The notes: a model not told the origin generated them from the letters alone. A stretch of DNA of 64,000 nucleotides from Paenibacillus sacheonensis (GCF_009909195.1 NZ_JAAAMU010000006.1:452048-516047); one strand, 5' to 3'. Numbered from the stretch's first letter, positions 35,352 to 44,275 are shown. Translations and numbers: made by a program.

Positions 35352-36392
35352 TCACGGCTCCACCACGACTTTCCCGCACTGTCCGCCGAAGAAGAGCTCG
35401 CTTGCCTCCTGCAGCTGCGAAGCCGGGAAGCGATGCGTGATGATCTGCGATAAGTATTCGCGGTGCTGCCTCAAATACGCCGCGTTCGCTTCCAGCTCGC
35501 CGTACGTGAAATATTCGCTGCCCAGCACCGTTCTCTCCGGGGCGATCAGATTCGAAGACACGTCCAGCAGCACCTCGCCGCCATGTCCGACGCAGACGAG
35601 CACGCCGCGTTTGCCTAGCCGCTGCACGCATAATTGACGGGCAGAGGTCTGGCCGCTTGAATCAAAAGCGGCATCGACGCCATCCGCGAAGCCGTCGGCG
35701 GCGAGGCGCGCCGCCAAATCCTCGCTGCCGGCATGCACCGGGATGCCGCCGAGCTTCTTCGCAAGCGCCAAGCGGTATTCGTTCATATCCGTTACGTAGA
35801 CCGGAACATCCTGTCCCAGCATAATCTTGACCATGCCGAGAATGCCCAGCCCGATCGGACCGGCTCCGGTAATCAGCACCGATTCGATATCTTCGCGCGC
35901 GAGCGTCGCCCTTCGGGTCGCGTGGCCGCCGGTGCCCATAATATCCAGCAGCAGCGTTGCGTCGGAGAACGACAGGTCCGCATCGATCGGGAAGAAAATA
36001 TTTTCGTTGATCAGCACGTATTCGCCGTACCCGCCATCATGCGAGAAGCCCATGTCCGCGCGTTTGTTGAAGCATTGGTTGGTATAGCCCAGCTTGCAGC
36101 TGCGGCACTGACCGCAAAAATCCATCAGGAAGACGACGCCCGGCGTTCCCGGCTTCGCATTCGTATTCGGTCCTGCATCGACGACGAAGCCGGCGATCTC
36201 ATGGCCTGGCGTATGCTGGCCGGAGCCGTTCAAGTAATAGCCTTTGTCCGAGCCGCAGAGGGCGTTCGCCTTGGATCGGATCAGCAGCTGCCCCGGACCC
36301 GGGCGCGGCACGTCCTTCGTCACGTAAGCGACCTCGCCGTTGCCCGTGAAGACGGGGGACAGCATCTGAGCCGGAATTGCAATCGGTTGCAT
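35352..36392 (-). CDS. Zinc-dependent medium-chain dehydrogenase (sorbitol/threonine dehydrogenase-like)
   Basis: Alcohol or polyol dehydrogenase of 346 residues. Catalytic zinc ligands are seen in ALCGSDKG and PGHEIAG; a structural zinc site is present with Cys residues in DFCGQCRSCKLGYTNQC; the Rossmann motif is ITGAGPIGLGILG. AAGGAGC precedes the ATG. First gene of the operon with the Gfo/Idh/MocA oxidoreductase. Divergent from an AraC regulator across 180 bp holding two copies of a 17-bp direct repeat. A hexitol or inositol-type substrate is plausible but not shown. Confidence 0.9.
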   Translation of the reverse strand: MQPIAIPAQMLSPVFTGNGEVAYVTKDVPRPGPGQLLIRSKANALCGSDKGYYLNGSGQHTPGHEIAGFVVDAGPNTNAKPGTPGVVFLMDFCGQCRSCKLGYTNQCFNKRADMGFSHDGGYGEYVLINENIFFPIDADLSFSDATLLLDIMGTGGHATRRATLAREDIESVLITGAGPIGLGILGMVKIMLGQDVPVYVTDMNEYRLALAKKLGGIPVHAGSEDLAARLAADGFADGVDAAFDSSGQTSARQLCVQRLGKRGVLVCVGHGGEVLLDVSSNLIAPERTVLGSEYFTYGELEANAAYLRQHREYLSQIITHRFPASQLQEASELFFGGQCGKVVVEP

Positions 36393-36410
36393 AAAGGTTC
36401 AGCTCCTTCG

Positions 36411-36514
36411 GATTGACTTGTCAAAAAACCAGTTTCCTAATCATGGATCTGCTTCTATTTTACATGGGCGCCGAGGAATGTCCTTGTTCAAAGCTTCGAT
36501 TTACTTGTCAAAAA
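36411..36514. promoter_or_regulatory. Pair of 17-bp direct repeats between dehydrogenase and AraC genes
   Basis: GATTGACTTGTCAAAAA (36411-36427) and GATTTACTTGTCAAAAA (36498-36514) match at 16 of 17 positions and are 87 bp apart in the divergent gap. AraC-type regulators often bind such direct repeats; assignment to the adjacent AraC protein is inferred. Confidence 0.55.
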
Positions 36515-36571
36515 CAACGGTCTATACTGATCCATAACGAAACCTCACCCTTCCCCGAGGAGTTGGTAAAC

Positions 36572-37498
36572 ATGCTGCGCCGCGAGCATAGCTGGAACGA
36601 TCATCCCATCCTGCCTTACGTGAGACTCTGTTACCGCTTCGTCAGCCAGCCCTTCTTCCAGGGCGAGCGCCGGCTGCTCGACTACCTGTTCTTATCTATG
36701 GAGAAAGGCAGATATATCCTCACCGTAGAGGGCGCCGATTACGAGCTGAACGAGGGCGAGTTTGCGCTGATCCAGCCCGGAGTCTTGTTCACGACCCGCG
36801 GCTTCGGGGACTGCGTCGTTCCGAACGCGCATCTCGATTTTTTCTATAACCCCGCCCGGGCGCAAAGCTTCGTGACGACCCCCGGCCAGGCGAACATCGC
36901 GCCGTACGCGCATTTGCTCCAGCCTCGGCTGAACGATTTTCCCGAGGTGGACATTCCGGTTCTGCTTCGGGCCAAGCAGCCCCAACTCTACCGGGATACG
37001 CTGCTGCAAATGATCGAACAGTTCAAACGCAACGATATCCCGAGCACGCTGAAGGTGCAGCAGCTGGCGCTCGAGCTGCTCCAACTGCTGCTTGGCAGCG
37101 GCGGCGGCGGTGCGGCTTCGTATGATTTTGAAGGCCTGCAGTTCGTCCGTAAGATGAACGCCTTTCTTTCCTTCAACTTGTCCGCGCCGCTGTCGGTCGA
37201 AGAGATGGCGAAGCACGCGGGCTATTCGGAGTCGCATTTCTCGACCGTGTTCGGGCATCACTTCGGCACGACGCCGCATCAGTATTTGCTTCGGCTTCGC
37301 CTGCAAAAAGCACAGGAGCTTCTTGGCACCACAACGCTGAAGCTGGAGCAAGTCGCCGCCTACTGCGGCTTCGCCAGCGACTCCCATCTATCCAAGGCGT
37401 TCAAGCGGCAAACCGGTCTGTCGCCAAGGGAGTTTCGGGCGGGGGACAGGCGCGGAGCGCTTCGCGAAAACGGTGAAGGAGTGCCCGGGATGGATTGA
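36572..37498 (+). CDS. AraC-family transcriptional regulator
   Basis: Sugar-responsive-type regulator of 308 residues. N-terminal cupin-like sensor (YILTVEGADYELNEGEFALI, followed by a GVLFTTRG turn) and a C-terminal AraC domain with both helix-turn-helix units (SVEEMAKHAGYSESHFSTVF and LEQVAAYCGFASDSHLSKAF) and the closing PREFRAG. The frame is open 53 codons upstream, but the ATG at 36572 has GAGGAG ahead and begins at the expected sensor N terminus. Divergent from the dehydrogenase operon, its likely target. Confidence 0.88.
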   Translation: MLRREHSWNDHPILPYVRLCYRFVSQPFFQGERRLLDYLFLSMEKGRYILTVEGADYELNEGEFALIQPGVLFTTRGFGDCVVPNAHLDFFYNPARAQSFVTTPGQANIAPYAHLLQPRLNDFPEVDIPVLLRAKQPQLYRDTLLQMIEQFKRNDIPSTLKVQQLALELLQLLLGSGGGGAASYDFEGLQFVRKMNAFLSFNLSAPLSVEEMAKHAGYSESHFSTVFGHHFGTTPHQYLLRLRLQKAQELLGTTTLKLEQVAAYCGFASDSHLSKAFKRQTGLSPREFRAGDRRGALRENGEGVPGMD

Positions 37499-37526
37499 CG
37501 CAAAAGCTCCCCCTGAACAAATAATT

Positions 37527-37572
37527 GAGCCCTGCATGACCTCTATTCAGAGGAGCGATGCAGGGCTCTATT
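37527..37572. terminator. Bidirectional terminator
   Basis: Stem GAGCCCTGCAT / ATGCAGGGCTC followed by TATTATT on the plus strand. It separates the AraC gene from the convergent secreted-protein gene. Confidence 0.88.
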
Positions 37573-37577
37573 ATTCC

Positions 37578-39401
37578 TTAGTCTCCGGAACTAGTACGAT
37601 CTATGTGGAAAGTCACACTTTGAGACGATTCAATATTCCCTGCTTTATCGACGCTGCGATAGCCAATAAGATAGGTTCCATTTTTAAAGCTCATTCGCGC
37701 ATACATTGGATATATCTTCCACGGACCTTGATTTATTCGATATTCTATCTTATCCACTCCAGAAATCGCATCGGACGATTGGAAGGTCACGCATGCGCAG
37801 TTTTGATACGACTCCCCGTCTTTAACGCCTACGATTTTTGTTTCAGGCATCGCGGTATCGATCTTAATACTGGCACTCTTGATTGCTTCCGTATTACCGA
37901 ACTCATCTGTGCTACGATATTCAAGATTAAAAACCCCATCTTCCTCAAAGACAATGGCCGTATTATAACTCATCCATTCTTCTCCATTAATTCGGTACTG
38001 TGTCATGATAGTTGAGGAGGTGTCGTCTAATGCGGAGAGAACGATTTGTATCGGTGTATTAAACCAGCCATTACTATTTACAACATGATCAACCGAAATA
38101 GAAGTTACGGGCCCATGCGGACTGCCTGGTTCATTTGAGTTGGCAAAGATAAAATTGTAGGCACTCAAATTCTTGAATTCAATCACAGGAGTTGCATTTC
38201 CAGTAGCGGTAGTAGAATGATAATAACTGTAATTATTCCCCTGAATATCACCGAACTCAATTGATGTCGCCTGGTATAATCCAGCGGGGTCGCTCATTCC
38301 TGGGTTTATCTTCCCTGTGAATACTCCGTCGCCATCATTATCTGTCAATGAGATGATTTTATAGTAATCTCCGCCATTCAAGTAATCGATCGTGCGATAT
38401 TTTATTGAAAGAAAATCAACTCCGGTTAAATCATCCGTTATCGTAGCGCTTATGGTGATGTTCTCTCCCGGATGTACTTTACCTCCTGACAAAGATATTT
38501 CTTCAAGAACAGGCGGTGTGATATCAATGTTGGGACTAATCCCACTTTTTAGCGTAAAACTATAGGCACTTAAATCTCTATTTTCGTAATAGGGCGATCC
38601 GTCATCCGGGTCCTTAGAATTTACGTATTGACCCCCATTTCCGGCGTTATCCAGCACGCCAATACCTTTCACAGTATAAGTGCCGGTGAAATCACCTTTC
38701 CGAAATAAGTGCGAACCCGTAAAGGTTCCATCGCCATCTCTGTCGAGGAGCTCGATTCCTACTACGTAATTAGGATCATAAGGCCCTCTGAAGCCGATGG
38801 ATGCATAGTGTACGCCTGAAATATCATCTGTTATATGTGCATTAACGGTAAGGATGTCTCCAGCCATACCTTCTGTGCGTGATATCGTTACCTCGTGAAG
38901 CATCGGAAATGTCGTGTCTGCATCCGGGTTGGAAACGGTGAAGTTATAGCTGCTAAGGTCCTTGTATTCAAAGGTCGTGAATTTCTTAGTGGAAACGGTT
39001 GAATGTACATATTGATAACTGTTCGACTGGTTGTCTGCCACGATAATATAACTAATCTTGTACACGCCGTTTGGATCATATTTACCAGTGGTTATAGAGC
39101 CGGTGAATAAGCCATCATTGTCATTGTCATAGAGGAAAGCTGATTTCGCTTCGATATTGCCGGGAGGAAGATATTCGACATATAAGTGATTCACGCCAGA
39201 AATATCATCAGCGGCCCTGGCAGACAATATGAGGGTGTCATCGCCATGGAGTTCCGCTTTTGAAAGGGAGAGGTCGAGCAAAACGGGCCGTGTTGTGTCC
39301 ACCGGCGGCGTATTGCTTTCAGCGAATGTCTGATAGGTAAAAAAATTGTTCATTAACAAGACAGCGATAAACAAAAACGACAAATACATCCTCTTCTTCA
39401 C
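37578..39401 (-). CDS. Secreted protein with Ca-loop Ig-like repeats and OmpL47-like modules
   Basis: Exported protein of about 607 residues, function unknown. A signal peptide (KKRMYLSFLFIAVLLMNNFF, cleavage near FAES) leads to three repeats of about 130 residues. Each begins with TxPxLxxxS, contains DDxSGV, and ends with a calcium-loop-like DNDNDGLFTG / DRDGDGTFTG / DNDGDGVFTG followed by a (K/R)(D/N)LS(S/A)Y(N/S)F tail. Two C-terminal modules with EYRS(T/V)D..GN resemble OmpL47-type beta domains. No enzyme motif or wall anchor is seen. The GTG at 39401 is chosen (GTG-AAG-AAG-AGG); an upstream GTG at 39422 is possible. Codon use is clearly AT-richer than in neighbouring genes, suggesting recent acquisition. 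Confidence 0.8.
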   Translation of the reverse strand: MKKRMYLSFLFIAVLLMNNFFTYQTFAESNTPPVDTTRPVLLDLSLSKAELHGDDTLILSARAADDISGVNHLYVEYLPPGNIEAKSAFLYDNDNDGLFTGSITTGKYDPNGVYKISYIIVADNQSNSYQYVHSTVSTKKFTTFEYKDLSSYNFTVSNPDADTTFPMLHEVTISRTEGMAGDILTVNAHITDDISGVHYASIGFRGPYDPNYVVGIELLDRDGDGTFTGSHLFRKGDFTGTYTVKGIGVLDNAGNGGQYVNSKDPDDGSPYYENRDLSAYSFTLKSGISPNIDITPPVLEEISLSGGKVHPGENITISATITDDLTGVDFLSIKYRTIDYLNGGDYYKIISLTDNDGDGVFTGKINPGMSDPAGLYQATSIEFGDIQGNNYSYYHSTTATGNATPVIEFKNLSAYNFIFANSNEPGSPHGPVTSISVDHVVNSNGWFNTPIQIVLSALDDTSSTIMTQYRINGEEWMSYNTAIVFEEDGVFNLEYRSTDEFGNTEAIKSASIKIDTAMPETKIVGVKDGESYQNCACVTFQSSDAISGVDKIEYRINQGPWKIYPMYARMSFKNGTYLIGYRSVDKAGNIESSQSVTFHIDRTSSGD

Positions 39402-39666
39402 GAGTTCACTCACGCCTCTCACGCATTTTGGTAACAGTAACTAACTGAAACGCTTGAAAAGCCCCAGACTGCTCCTATTCAGCCTCCTTGGCTTCCATGA
39501 TACATTTTGTATATTACAGAGGAAAAGGATGAAAAGTCTGTCGTTTCTTCGTATAAATAGAAGATTTATCTAAAATAAGTGGACGAAGGCCTTTCGCTAT
39601 CTTCGACGTAGCCCAACTAAACAAAGATTGATGCGCCCGCGAACCGGGCACCTCCCCAAGCGCCTG

Positions 39667-39695
39667 TTGCTTTTTCCTTTGCTTCGCGGTACGAT
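39667..39695 (+). promoter_or_regulatory. Candidate promoter of the glyQS T-box transcript
   Basis: TTGCTT (-35), a 17-bp spacer and TACGAT (-10), placing the transcript start near 39702, just before the T-box stem I. Moderate match only. The rest of 39402-39666 shows no gene. Confidence 0.45.
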
Positions 39696-39718
39696 AGCCA
39701 AAACATGACATTTCCGCA

Positions 39719-39936
39719 ATGATGGACCATAGTACCTGAGCAGTCTTCCACGCAGCGAGCCGGGGACAGTGCAAGCCCGGAGGAGCATTCAGGGAAAAGG
39801 CAGTCCGGAGCAATGGAAATGCAGCAAAAGAGGGCGGCTCGTTCATGGCCGTCAACTGGGGTGGAACCGCGGGCGCGCAAGCTCTCGTCCCCGGATATCG
39901 CGTTGTCGCGATGTCCGGAGACGGGGGCTTTTTTGG
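39719..39936 (+). ncRNA. T-box riboswitch (glycine) upstream of glyQS
   Basis: tRNA-sensing leader. Stem I carries AGTACC (39731-39736), the conserved GCGAGCCGGGG...GTGCAAGCCCGG apical part and the specifier loop GAAAAGGCAG with a GGC glycine codon (39799-39801). The T-box sequence GGGTGGAACCGCGGG (39859-39873) follows; its TGGA would pair with the UCCA end of tRNA-Gly. A terminator stem (39882-39928) with TTTTTT (39929-39934) competes with the antiterminator. No stem II is apparent, as in other compact glycine T-boxes. It should switch glyQS on when uncharged tRNA-Gly accumulates. Confidence 0.95.
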
Positions 39937-40028
39937 TTCCCCTTCTCCGGCACGGATTGCGCCGCGCTGCCACTGCCGCGGTGCCAGCCGACTACCATGC
40001 CGCATGACGGCCGAAGGAGTGTCTGACG

Positions 40029-41435
40029 ATGAGCAACGAACCGAAACCGAACGAACCGAAACCGATGGACCGGATCGTCTCGCTGGCGAAGCAGCGAGGC
40101 TTTATTTTCCCGGGTTCCGAGATTTATGGCGGCCTGGCGAATACGTGGGATTACGGCCCGCTCGGCGTCGAGCTGAAGAACAACATCAAGCGCGCATGGT
40201 GGAAGAAATTCATCCAGCAATCGCCGCATAACGTCGGCCTCGACGCCGCGATCCTGATGAATCCGCAAGCCTGGGTCGCCTCCGGCCATGTCGGCAATTT
40301 CAACGACCCCATGATCGATTGCAAAGCGTGCAAAGCCCGCCACCGCGCGGACAAAATCATCGAGAACGCCCTGGGCGACAAAGGCATCGAGGTGATCGTC
40401 GACGGCATGACGTTCGACGACATGAAGGCCTTGATCGAGCAGCACGGCATCGCCTGCCCGGATTGCGGCAGCCGGGATTTCACCGACATCCGCCAGTTCA
40501 ATCTGATGTTCAAGACGTTCCAAGGCGTGACGGAGTCGAGCGCGAACGCGGTCTATCTGCGGCCGGAGACGGCGCAAGGCATCTTCGTCAACTTCAAGAA
40601 CGTGCAGCGCGCCATGCGCAAGAAGCTGCCCTTCGGCATCGGCCAAATCGGCAAAAGCTTCCGCAACGAAATCACGCCCGGCAACTTTACGTTCCGGACG
40701 CGCGAGTTCGAGCAGATGGAGCTGGAGTTCTTCTGCAAGCCCGGCGAGGACCTGGAATGGTTCCGCTATTGGCGCGGCTTCTGCCGGGATTGGCTGCTTG
40801 GCCTCGGCATGCGGGAAACGAGCATCCGGCTGCGGGATCACGCCGACGACGAGCTGTCGCACTACAGCAGCGCGACGACGGATATCGAGTATCGCTTCCC
40901 GTTCGGCTGGGGCGAGCTGTGGGGCATCGCCGACCGGACGGACTTCGACCTGAAGCAGCATATGGCGCATGCGGGCGAGGACTTCCATGTGGTCGATCCG
41001 GATACGAACGAGCGCTACGTCCCGTACTGCATCGAGCCTTCGCTCGGCGCCGACAGGGTGACGCTCGCCTTCCTCATCGACGCGTACGAGGAAGAGCAGC
41101 TCGAAGCGGAAGACAGCCGCGTCGTGCTCCGGCTGCATCCGGCTCTCGCGCCGTTCAAAGCGGCGGTCTTCCCGCTGTCGAAGAAGCTCGCGGACGGCGC
41201 GCATCGCGTGTACGCGGACCTCGCCGCCGACTTCATGGTCGACTACGACGAGAGCGGCTCCATCGGCAAACGCTACCGCCGCCACGACGAGATCGGCACG
41301 CCGCTGTGCATCACGTACGATTTCGATTCCGAGACCGACGGCTGCGTCACGGTCCGCGACCGCGACACGATGACGCAGGTCCGGCTTCCGATCGCGGAGC
41401 TGCGCGCTTACGTCGCGGCGCGGGCGGCGTTCTAG
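40029..41435 (+). CDS. glyQS: Glycine--tRNA ligase, single-chain (alpha2) type
   Basis: Class II aminoacyl-tRNA synthetase charging tRNA-Gly, cytoplasmic, 468 residues. Class II motif 2 ([20 protein letters not shown]), the [10 protein letters not shown] strand, motif 3 region ([14 protein letters not shown]) and a C-terminal anticodon-binding domain are all present. An inserted zinc-ribbon-like pair (CKAC and CPDC) is seen between residues about 98 and 160. GAAGGAG stands ahead of the ATG. Controlled by the T-box leader directly upstream. Confidence 0.97.
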   Translation: MSNEPKPNEPKPMDRIVSLAKQRGFIFPGSEIYGGLANTWDYGPLGVELKNNIKRAWWKKFIQQSPHNVGLDAAILMNPQAWVASGHVGNFNDPMIDCKACKARHRADKIIENALGDKGIEVIVDGMTFDDMKALIEQHGIACPDCGSRDFTDIRQFNLMFKTFQGVTESSANAVYLRPETAQGIFVNFKNVQRAMRKKLPFGIGQIGKSFRNEITPGNFTFRTREFEQMELEFFCKPGEDLEWFRYWRGFCRDWLLGLGMRETSIRLRDHADDELSHYSSATTDIEYRFPFGWGELWGIADRTDFDLKQHMAHAGEDFHVVDPDTNERYVPYCIEPSLGADRVTLAFLIDAYEEEQLEAEDSRVVLRLHPALAPFKAAVFPLSKKLADGAHRVYADLAADFMVDYDESGSIGKRYRRHDEIGTPLCITYDFDSETDGCVTVRDRDTMTQVRLPIAELRAYVAARAAF

Positions 41436-41498
41436 CCTGTAACGTTTTAACCCTTTTCGGCGTTTAGGCTCCCCTAGACGCTACGGACATAGCAAACG

Positions 41499-41540
41499 AA
41501 AGAGCCTTTGCCGCCAGATCGGGGCAAAGGCTCTTCTATT
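41499..41540 (+). terminator. Terminator of glyQS
   Basis: Stem AAGAGCCTTTGCC / GGCAAAGGCTCTT followed by CTATT, between convergent genes; probably works in both directions. Confidence 0.85.
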
Positions 41541-41558
41541 CCGTTCCGGCGCGCTGCA

Positions 41559-42065
41559 TCATGAGCCGGTTGTCAACGCGAGCAAATCATTCCGATTCCG
41601 ATTAATATCATTGTTCACTTTCCATGTTCCGTTCGTTTTGGCAAGCGTGATGCTGCCTTCCACGGGAATGCTTGTCATCTCTTTCGCGTCGTCTCGCAGC
41701 ATGACCTTCATCCGATAGGTATAAGCGATGACATCCTCATCCTCGCTTGAATGGCTCAACTGTATGTCCTGAGCGGATACAGCTGCTTGCTCGCGCTGCG
41801 CGATCATGAACGGCAGGCCAAGCACGCGGTTGGCGAGCAGGCTTTCCAGCCATTCCTCCGTTGCGTAGGGCTGCAGCTGCGCCTGCCGCTCCTGAAGGGA
41901 CGATGCGTCCACGGTACTAGGAGGATAATCGGTTACTTCATAAAAGTGAGCGAGGTAGGCTTTCGCAGCCTCGGCCGCGGCTTCTTCATCGGCATCGCTG
42001 CCGCAGCCCCATAAGATCGTAACAAGTACCGAGATGATGACGAACACGCCGGCGCTTCTGCGCAT
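41559..42065 (-). CDS. Hypothetical lipoprotein
   Basis: Membrane-anchored extracytoplasmic protein of 168 residues with unknown role. Signal peptide with lipobox ILWGC; the mature part is acidic, with a helical N-terminal half (AKAYLAHFYEV) and a beta-rich C-terminal half resembling small NTF2-like or DUF-type folds (YTYRMKVMLRDD ... GSITLAKTNGTWKVNND). The ATG at 42065 has AAGGAGG 8 bp upstream; an earlier in-frame ATG (42089) overlaps that site and is rejected. Second gene after another lipoprotein, 60 bp away; probably one transcript. Confidence 0.8.
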   Translation of the reverse strand: MRRSAGVFVIISVLVTILWGCGSDADEEAAAEAAKAYLAHFYEVTDYPPSTVDASSLQERQAQLQPYATEEWLESLLANRVLGLPFMIAQREQAAVSAQDIQLSHSSEDEDVIAYTYRMKVMLRDDAKEMTSIPVEGSITLAKTNGTWKVNNDINRNRNDLLALTTGS

Positions 42066-42125
42066 CACATGGACCTCCTTGAAGTTCAATTTGCAGTGTT
42101 GCTCGCTGACGGCGCCTCGGCTTTC

Positions 42126-42716
42126 TTAATTCTCGACCGTAACCGTCGTATGCACCGAGCCATAGTACGGCGAACGCTTCGTGACCTCTTCGCTAAGATC
42201 GAACGAAACGATCGCTTCGAGCACGTACCGGCCAGGGGGCAGGATCAGTTCCTTCTCGTTGTAAAATGCCCGCCAATAATCCGCATCCGGATCATCTTCG
42301 CCGTATCCGCCGCTTTTGGCGAATGGCTCCGTAATCGTCCTGCCTTGAATGAATTCTGTGGGAGCGCGCTCCGCCGTCGAGGCGCCGTCCATATTGAAGT
42401 CTTTGCCGTCATGGATCGTGAAGACCAGAAATGACTTTGCCCCATAAACGGTTATGTTCGGTTGATCGCCCACGTAGGTCACACTGGCGGAGGCTTCGAT
42501 CGGCTCGCCTTTCTTGTACGTCGTCCGCTCCATGTTCAGCTCGAGCTCGAACTTGTCGTCCCGATAAGACGGCTTCGGGCTGGCCATTCTTTCCAAGATC
42601 TCTTTGTTCGCTTCGATGCGCGCAGTATCGGTCGGGGACGTTCCTTCCGGGCTGTCTCCTGTTTCGACGCCGCATGCCGACAGCATCAGGATCGCGAGGT
42701 ATAACAAGATCCGCAT
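42126..42716 (-). CDS. Hypothetical lipoprotein
   Basis: Extracytoplasmic lipoprotein of 196 residues, function unknown. Short signal peptide with lipobox LSAC; the mature region (about 60-190) has an Ig-like beta pattern (FELELNMERTTYKKGEPIEA ... PGRYVLEAIVSFDL) resembling BsuPI/intracellular proteinase-inhibitor-type domains, though that link is only suggestive. AAAGGAG precedes the ATG. First gene of a pair with the lipoprotein at 41559. Confidence 0.8.
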   Translation of the reverse strand: MRILLYLAILMLSACGVETGDSPEGTSPTDTARIEANKEILERMASPKPSYRDDKFELELNMERTTYKKGEPIEASASVTYVGDQPNITVYGAKSFLVFTIHDGKDFNMDGASTAERAPTEFIQGRTITEPFAKSGGYGEDDPDADYWRAFYNEKELILPPGRYVLEAIVSFDLSEEVTKRSPYYGSVHTTVTVEN

Positions 42717-42964
42717 GCTCCATCCGCTCCTTTCGCCTGCTTGGGCTGTATTATTCGTTCCATAATGTTCGTGCCCGTTATCCTTCGTTCATCCTACTGT
42801 CTAAACGAGTCCAGCGTACAATAGTTGCACCCCGTACAGTAAAAAAAAGGAATTTCCGGCTCCCGTTCCGAATGGAATACTAGTGAACGTTGTCTGTCTC
42901 AGTTCGAACCGTCCCAACCGAAACATGGACACTTAAACCCGATCAAGAACAGGAGGAAGCCGTC
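42717..42964. other. Divergent intergenic region
   Basis: Space between the divergent lipoprotein operon and the amidoligase gene. It contains an A-run (42839-42848) after GTACAGT but no convincing promoter or repeat. Confidence 0.4.
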
Positions 42965-42991
42965 ATGCCGAGAAAGAAAATCCCCCGCTAA
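42965..42991 (+). CDS. Candidate 8-residue leader peptide upstream of the amidoligase
   Basis: ATG with a textbook AGGAGG 8 bp upstream encodes MPRKKIPR and a TAA stop. It ends 71 bp before the amidoligase start. The ribosome site is stronger than that of the amidoligase itself. It may be a translated leader or the remnant of an older gene start; nothing else supports a function. Confidence 0.4.
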   Translation: MPRKKIPR

Positions 42992-43062
42992 GCCCGAGCT
43001 CCCCCTCTCCATTGGCTGCGATGTCCTGCCGCAATCCAAACCATGAGAGGGTGCAACTACGT

Positions 43063-43992
43063 ATGTGGCCGAAAAAAGTGAACTGGAACGACCTGAGATT
43101 CGGTGTTGAAATTGAATTTATCGGCGGGAAACCGGAGGAAACCGCGCTGCTGCCCGGCTGGGAGATGTCGCTGGATGAACTGCAGGTGGACGACACCGGC
43201 TTGGAATCCGGCAGCGAGCTCAAGCCGCCTCCCCTGCGCTGGGCGGAACGGGAACAAATTCGCCTCATGCTGGGCAGGCTTCGCGAGCAAGGCTCCGAGA
43301 TGAACTGGAGCTGCGGGCTTCACGTGCATGTCGGGATCGAGCCATGGGGCGAAGCGATGGTCCTCCCGCTTCTCGCTACCGCGCTGCGGACGCAGGATGC
43401 GCTGCGCGCGCTCATGAAAACGAGCAAGGAGCGGCTGTTCTACTGCCCGTCCGTCACGGAAGCCATGCGCGCCGATTATGCGGCGAACCCGCGCCGGGAA
43501 GCGCTTGAACGCGCCGGCCGGCCGCAATCCCATCGCTGCGGCATCAACGCCGCGGCCTGGTATGATATCGGCACCGTGGAGATCCGTCTCGCCAACGGCA
43601 GCTTGGACTACGACGAGATCGTGCGGACGATCGAGCTCTGTCTTCGCTATGTCGCCGCGGTCGGCGAGGGTCGCGATCTTCCGGCGTCCGCGGAAGAACT
43701 GGCGGCAGCACTCGGCGCGACGCCGGACGGCTATCCGCCTCCAATTCCGGTTCCGCGTTGGCATCGGGAACGAATGTGGCTCGAAGACGCGCTCATCCCT
43801 GCTGTCGCCGGGCTTGCGGCTCGGCTCGTCCCGGGCGGCGAGCTCCATAACATTCTTCCCGTGGAGGATGGCATTTTGATCGCGATCGAACATGAAAGCA
43901 AGATGCACCGCTACGTGTGCCGGCCGCCCGCGACGGGCTGGGAGGTCGTACGCAAGGTCATCGACGCGCCCGGAACATCGCAGAGACCATAG
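43063..43992 (+). CDS. Amidoligase family protein
   Basis: Member of the carboxylate-amine ligase-fold amidoligase family (309 residues), expected to form amide or peptide bonds with ATP; partners unknown. Family signatures are FGVEIEFIGG near the N terminus, SGSELKPPP, CGLHVHVG, HRCGINAA and VEIRLANGSLD. The ATG at 43063 has GAGAGGG 11 bp upstream and gives an N terminus starting at the family core; TTG/ATG starts at 43012 and 43021 are possible. Monocistronic apart from the 8-codon ORF ahead of it. Confidence 0.85.
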   Translation: MWPKKVNWNDLRFGVEIEFIGGKPEETALLPGWEMSLDELQVDDTGLESGSELKPPPLRWAEREQIRLMLGRLREQGSEMNWSCGLHVHVGIEPWGEAMVLPLLATALRTQDALRALMKTSKERLFYCPSVTEAMRADYAANPRREALERAGRPQSHRCGINAAAWYDIGTVEIRLANGSLDYDEIVRTIELCLRYVAAVGEGRDLPASAEELAAALGATPDGYPPPIPVPRWHRERMWLEDALIPAVAGLAARLVPGGELHNILPVEDGILIAIEHESKMHRYVCRPPATGWEVVRKVIDAPGTSQRP

Positions 43993-44022
43993 CAGGGAAA
44001 TAGCAGGATTATAGCGTTAATA

Positions 44023-44060
44023 AATACCCCTGCTGCCGATTGGCAGCAGGGGTATTTGCT
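44023..44060 (+). terminator. Terminator of the amidoligase gene
   Basis: Perfect stem AATACCCCTGCTGCC / GGCAGCAGGGGTATT with a 4-nt loop, followed by TGCTGTTTG. Confidence 0.88.
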
Positions 44061-44074
44061 GTTTGTTCTTGTTG

Positions 44075-44275
44075 ATGCTCTGTGGTTGATGGTTCTGAGG
44101 TTGATGTTTGATGCTTATGTGGTTGATGGTTCTATGGTTCATGTTTCTGTAGTTAATGTTTCTGTGGTTCATGTTTCTGTGATTGATGGTTCTATGGTTC
44201 ATGTCTCAGTGGTTGATGTTTCTATGGCGAATATTTTCTATGGTTGATATTTTCTAGGGTTGATGTTTCTGCAGG
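44075..44275. repeat. 15-bp minisatellite
   Basis: Degenerate repeats of units such as GTGGTTGATGTTTCT / ATGGTTCATGTTTCT with a 15-bp period over about 200 bp. The period keeps frames open on both strands (five-residue repeats VVHVS on plus, NHRNM on minus); neither has a convincing start, so no gene is called. Confidence 0.85.

Noticed and set aside
39514..40005. 163-codon minus-strand frame antisense to the T-box leader
   Set aside because: Overlaps a clearly structured T-box on the other strand and has no ribosome site or recognisable domain.
44017..44247. Small Asn/His- or Val-rich proteins in the 15-bp minisatellite
   Set aside because: Pure consequence of a 15-bp repeat; no ribosome sites.
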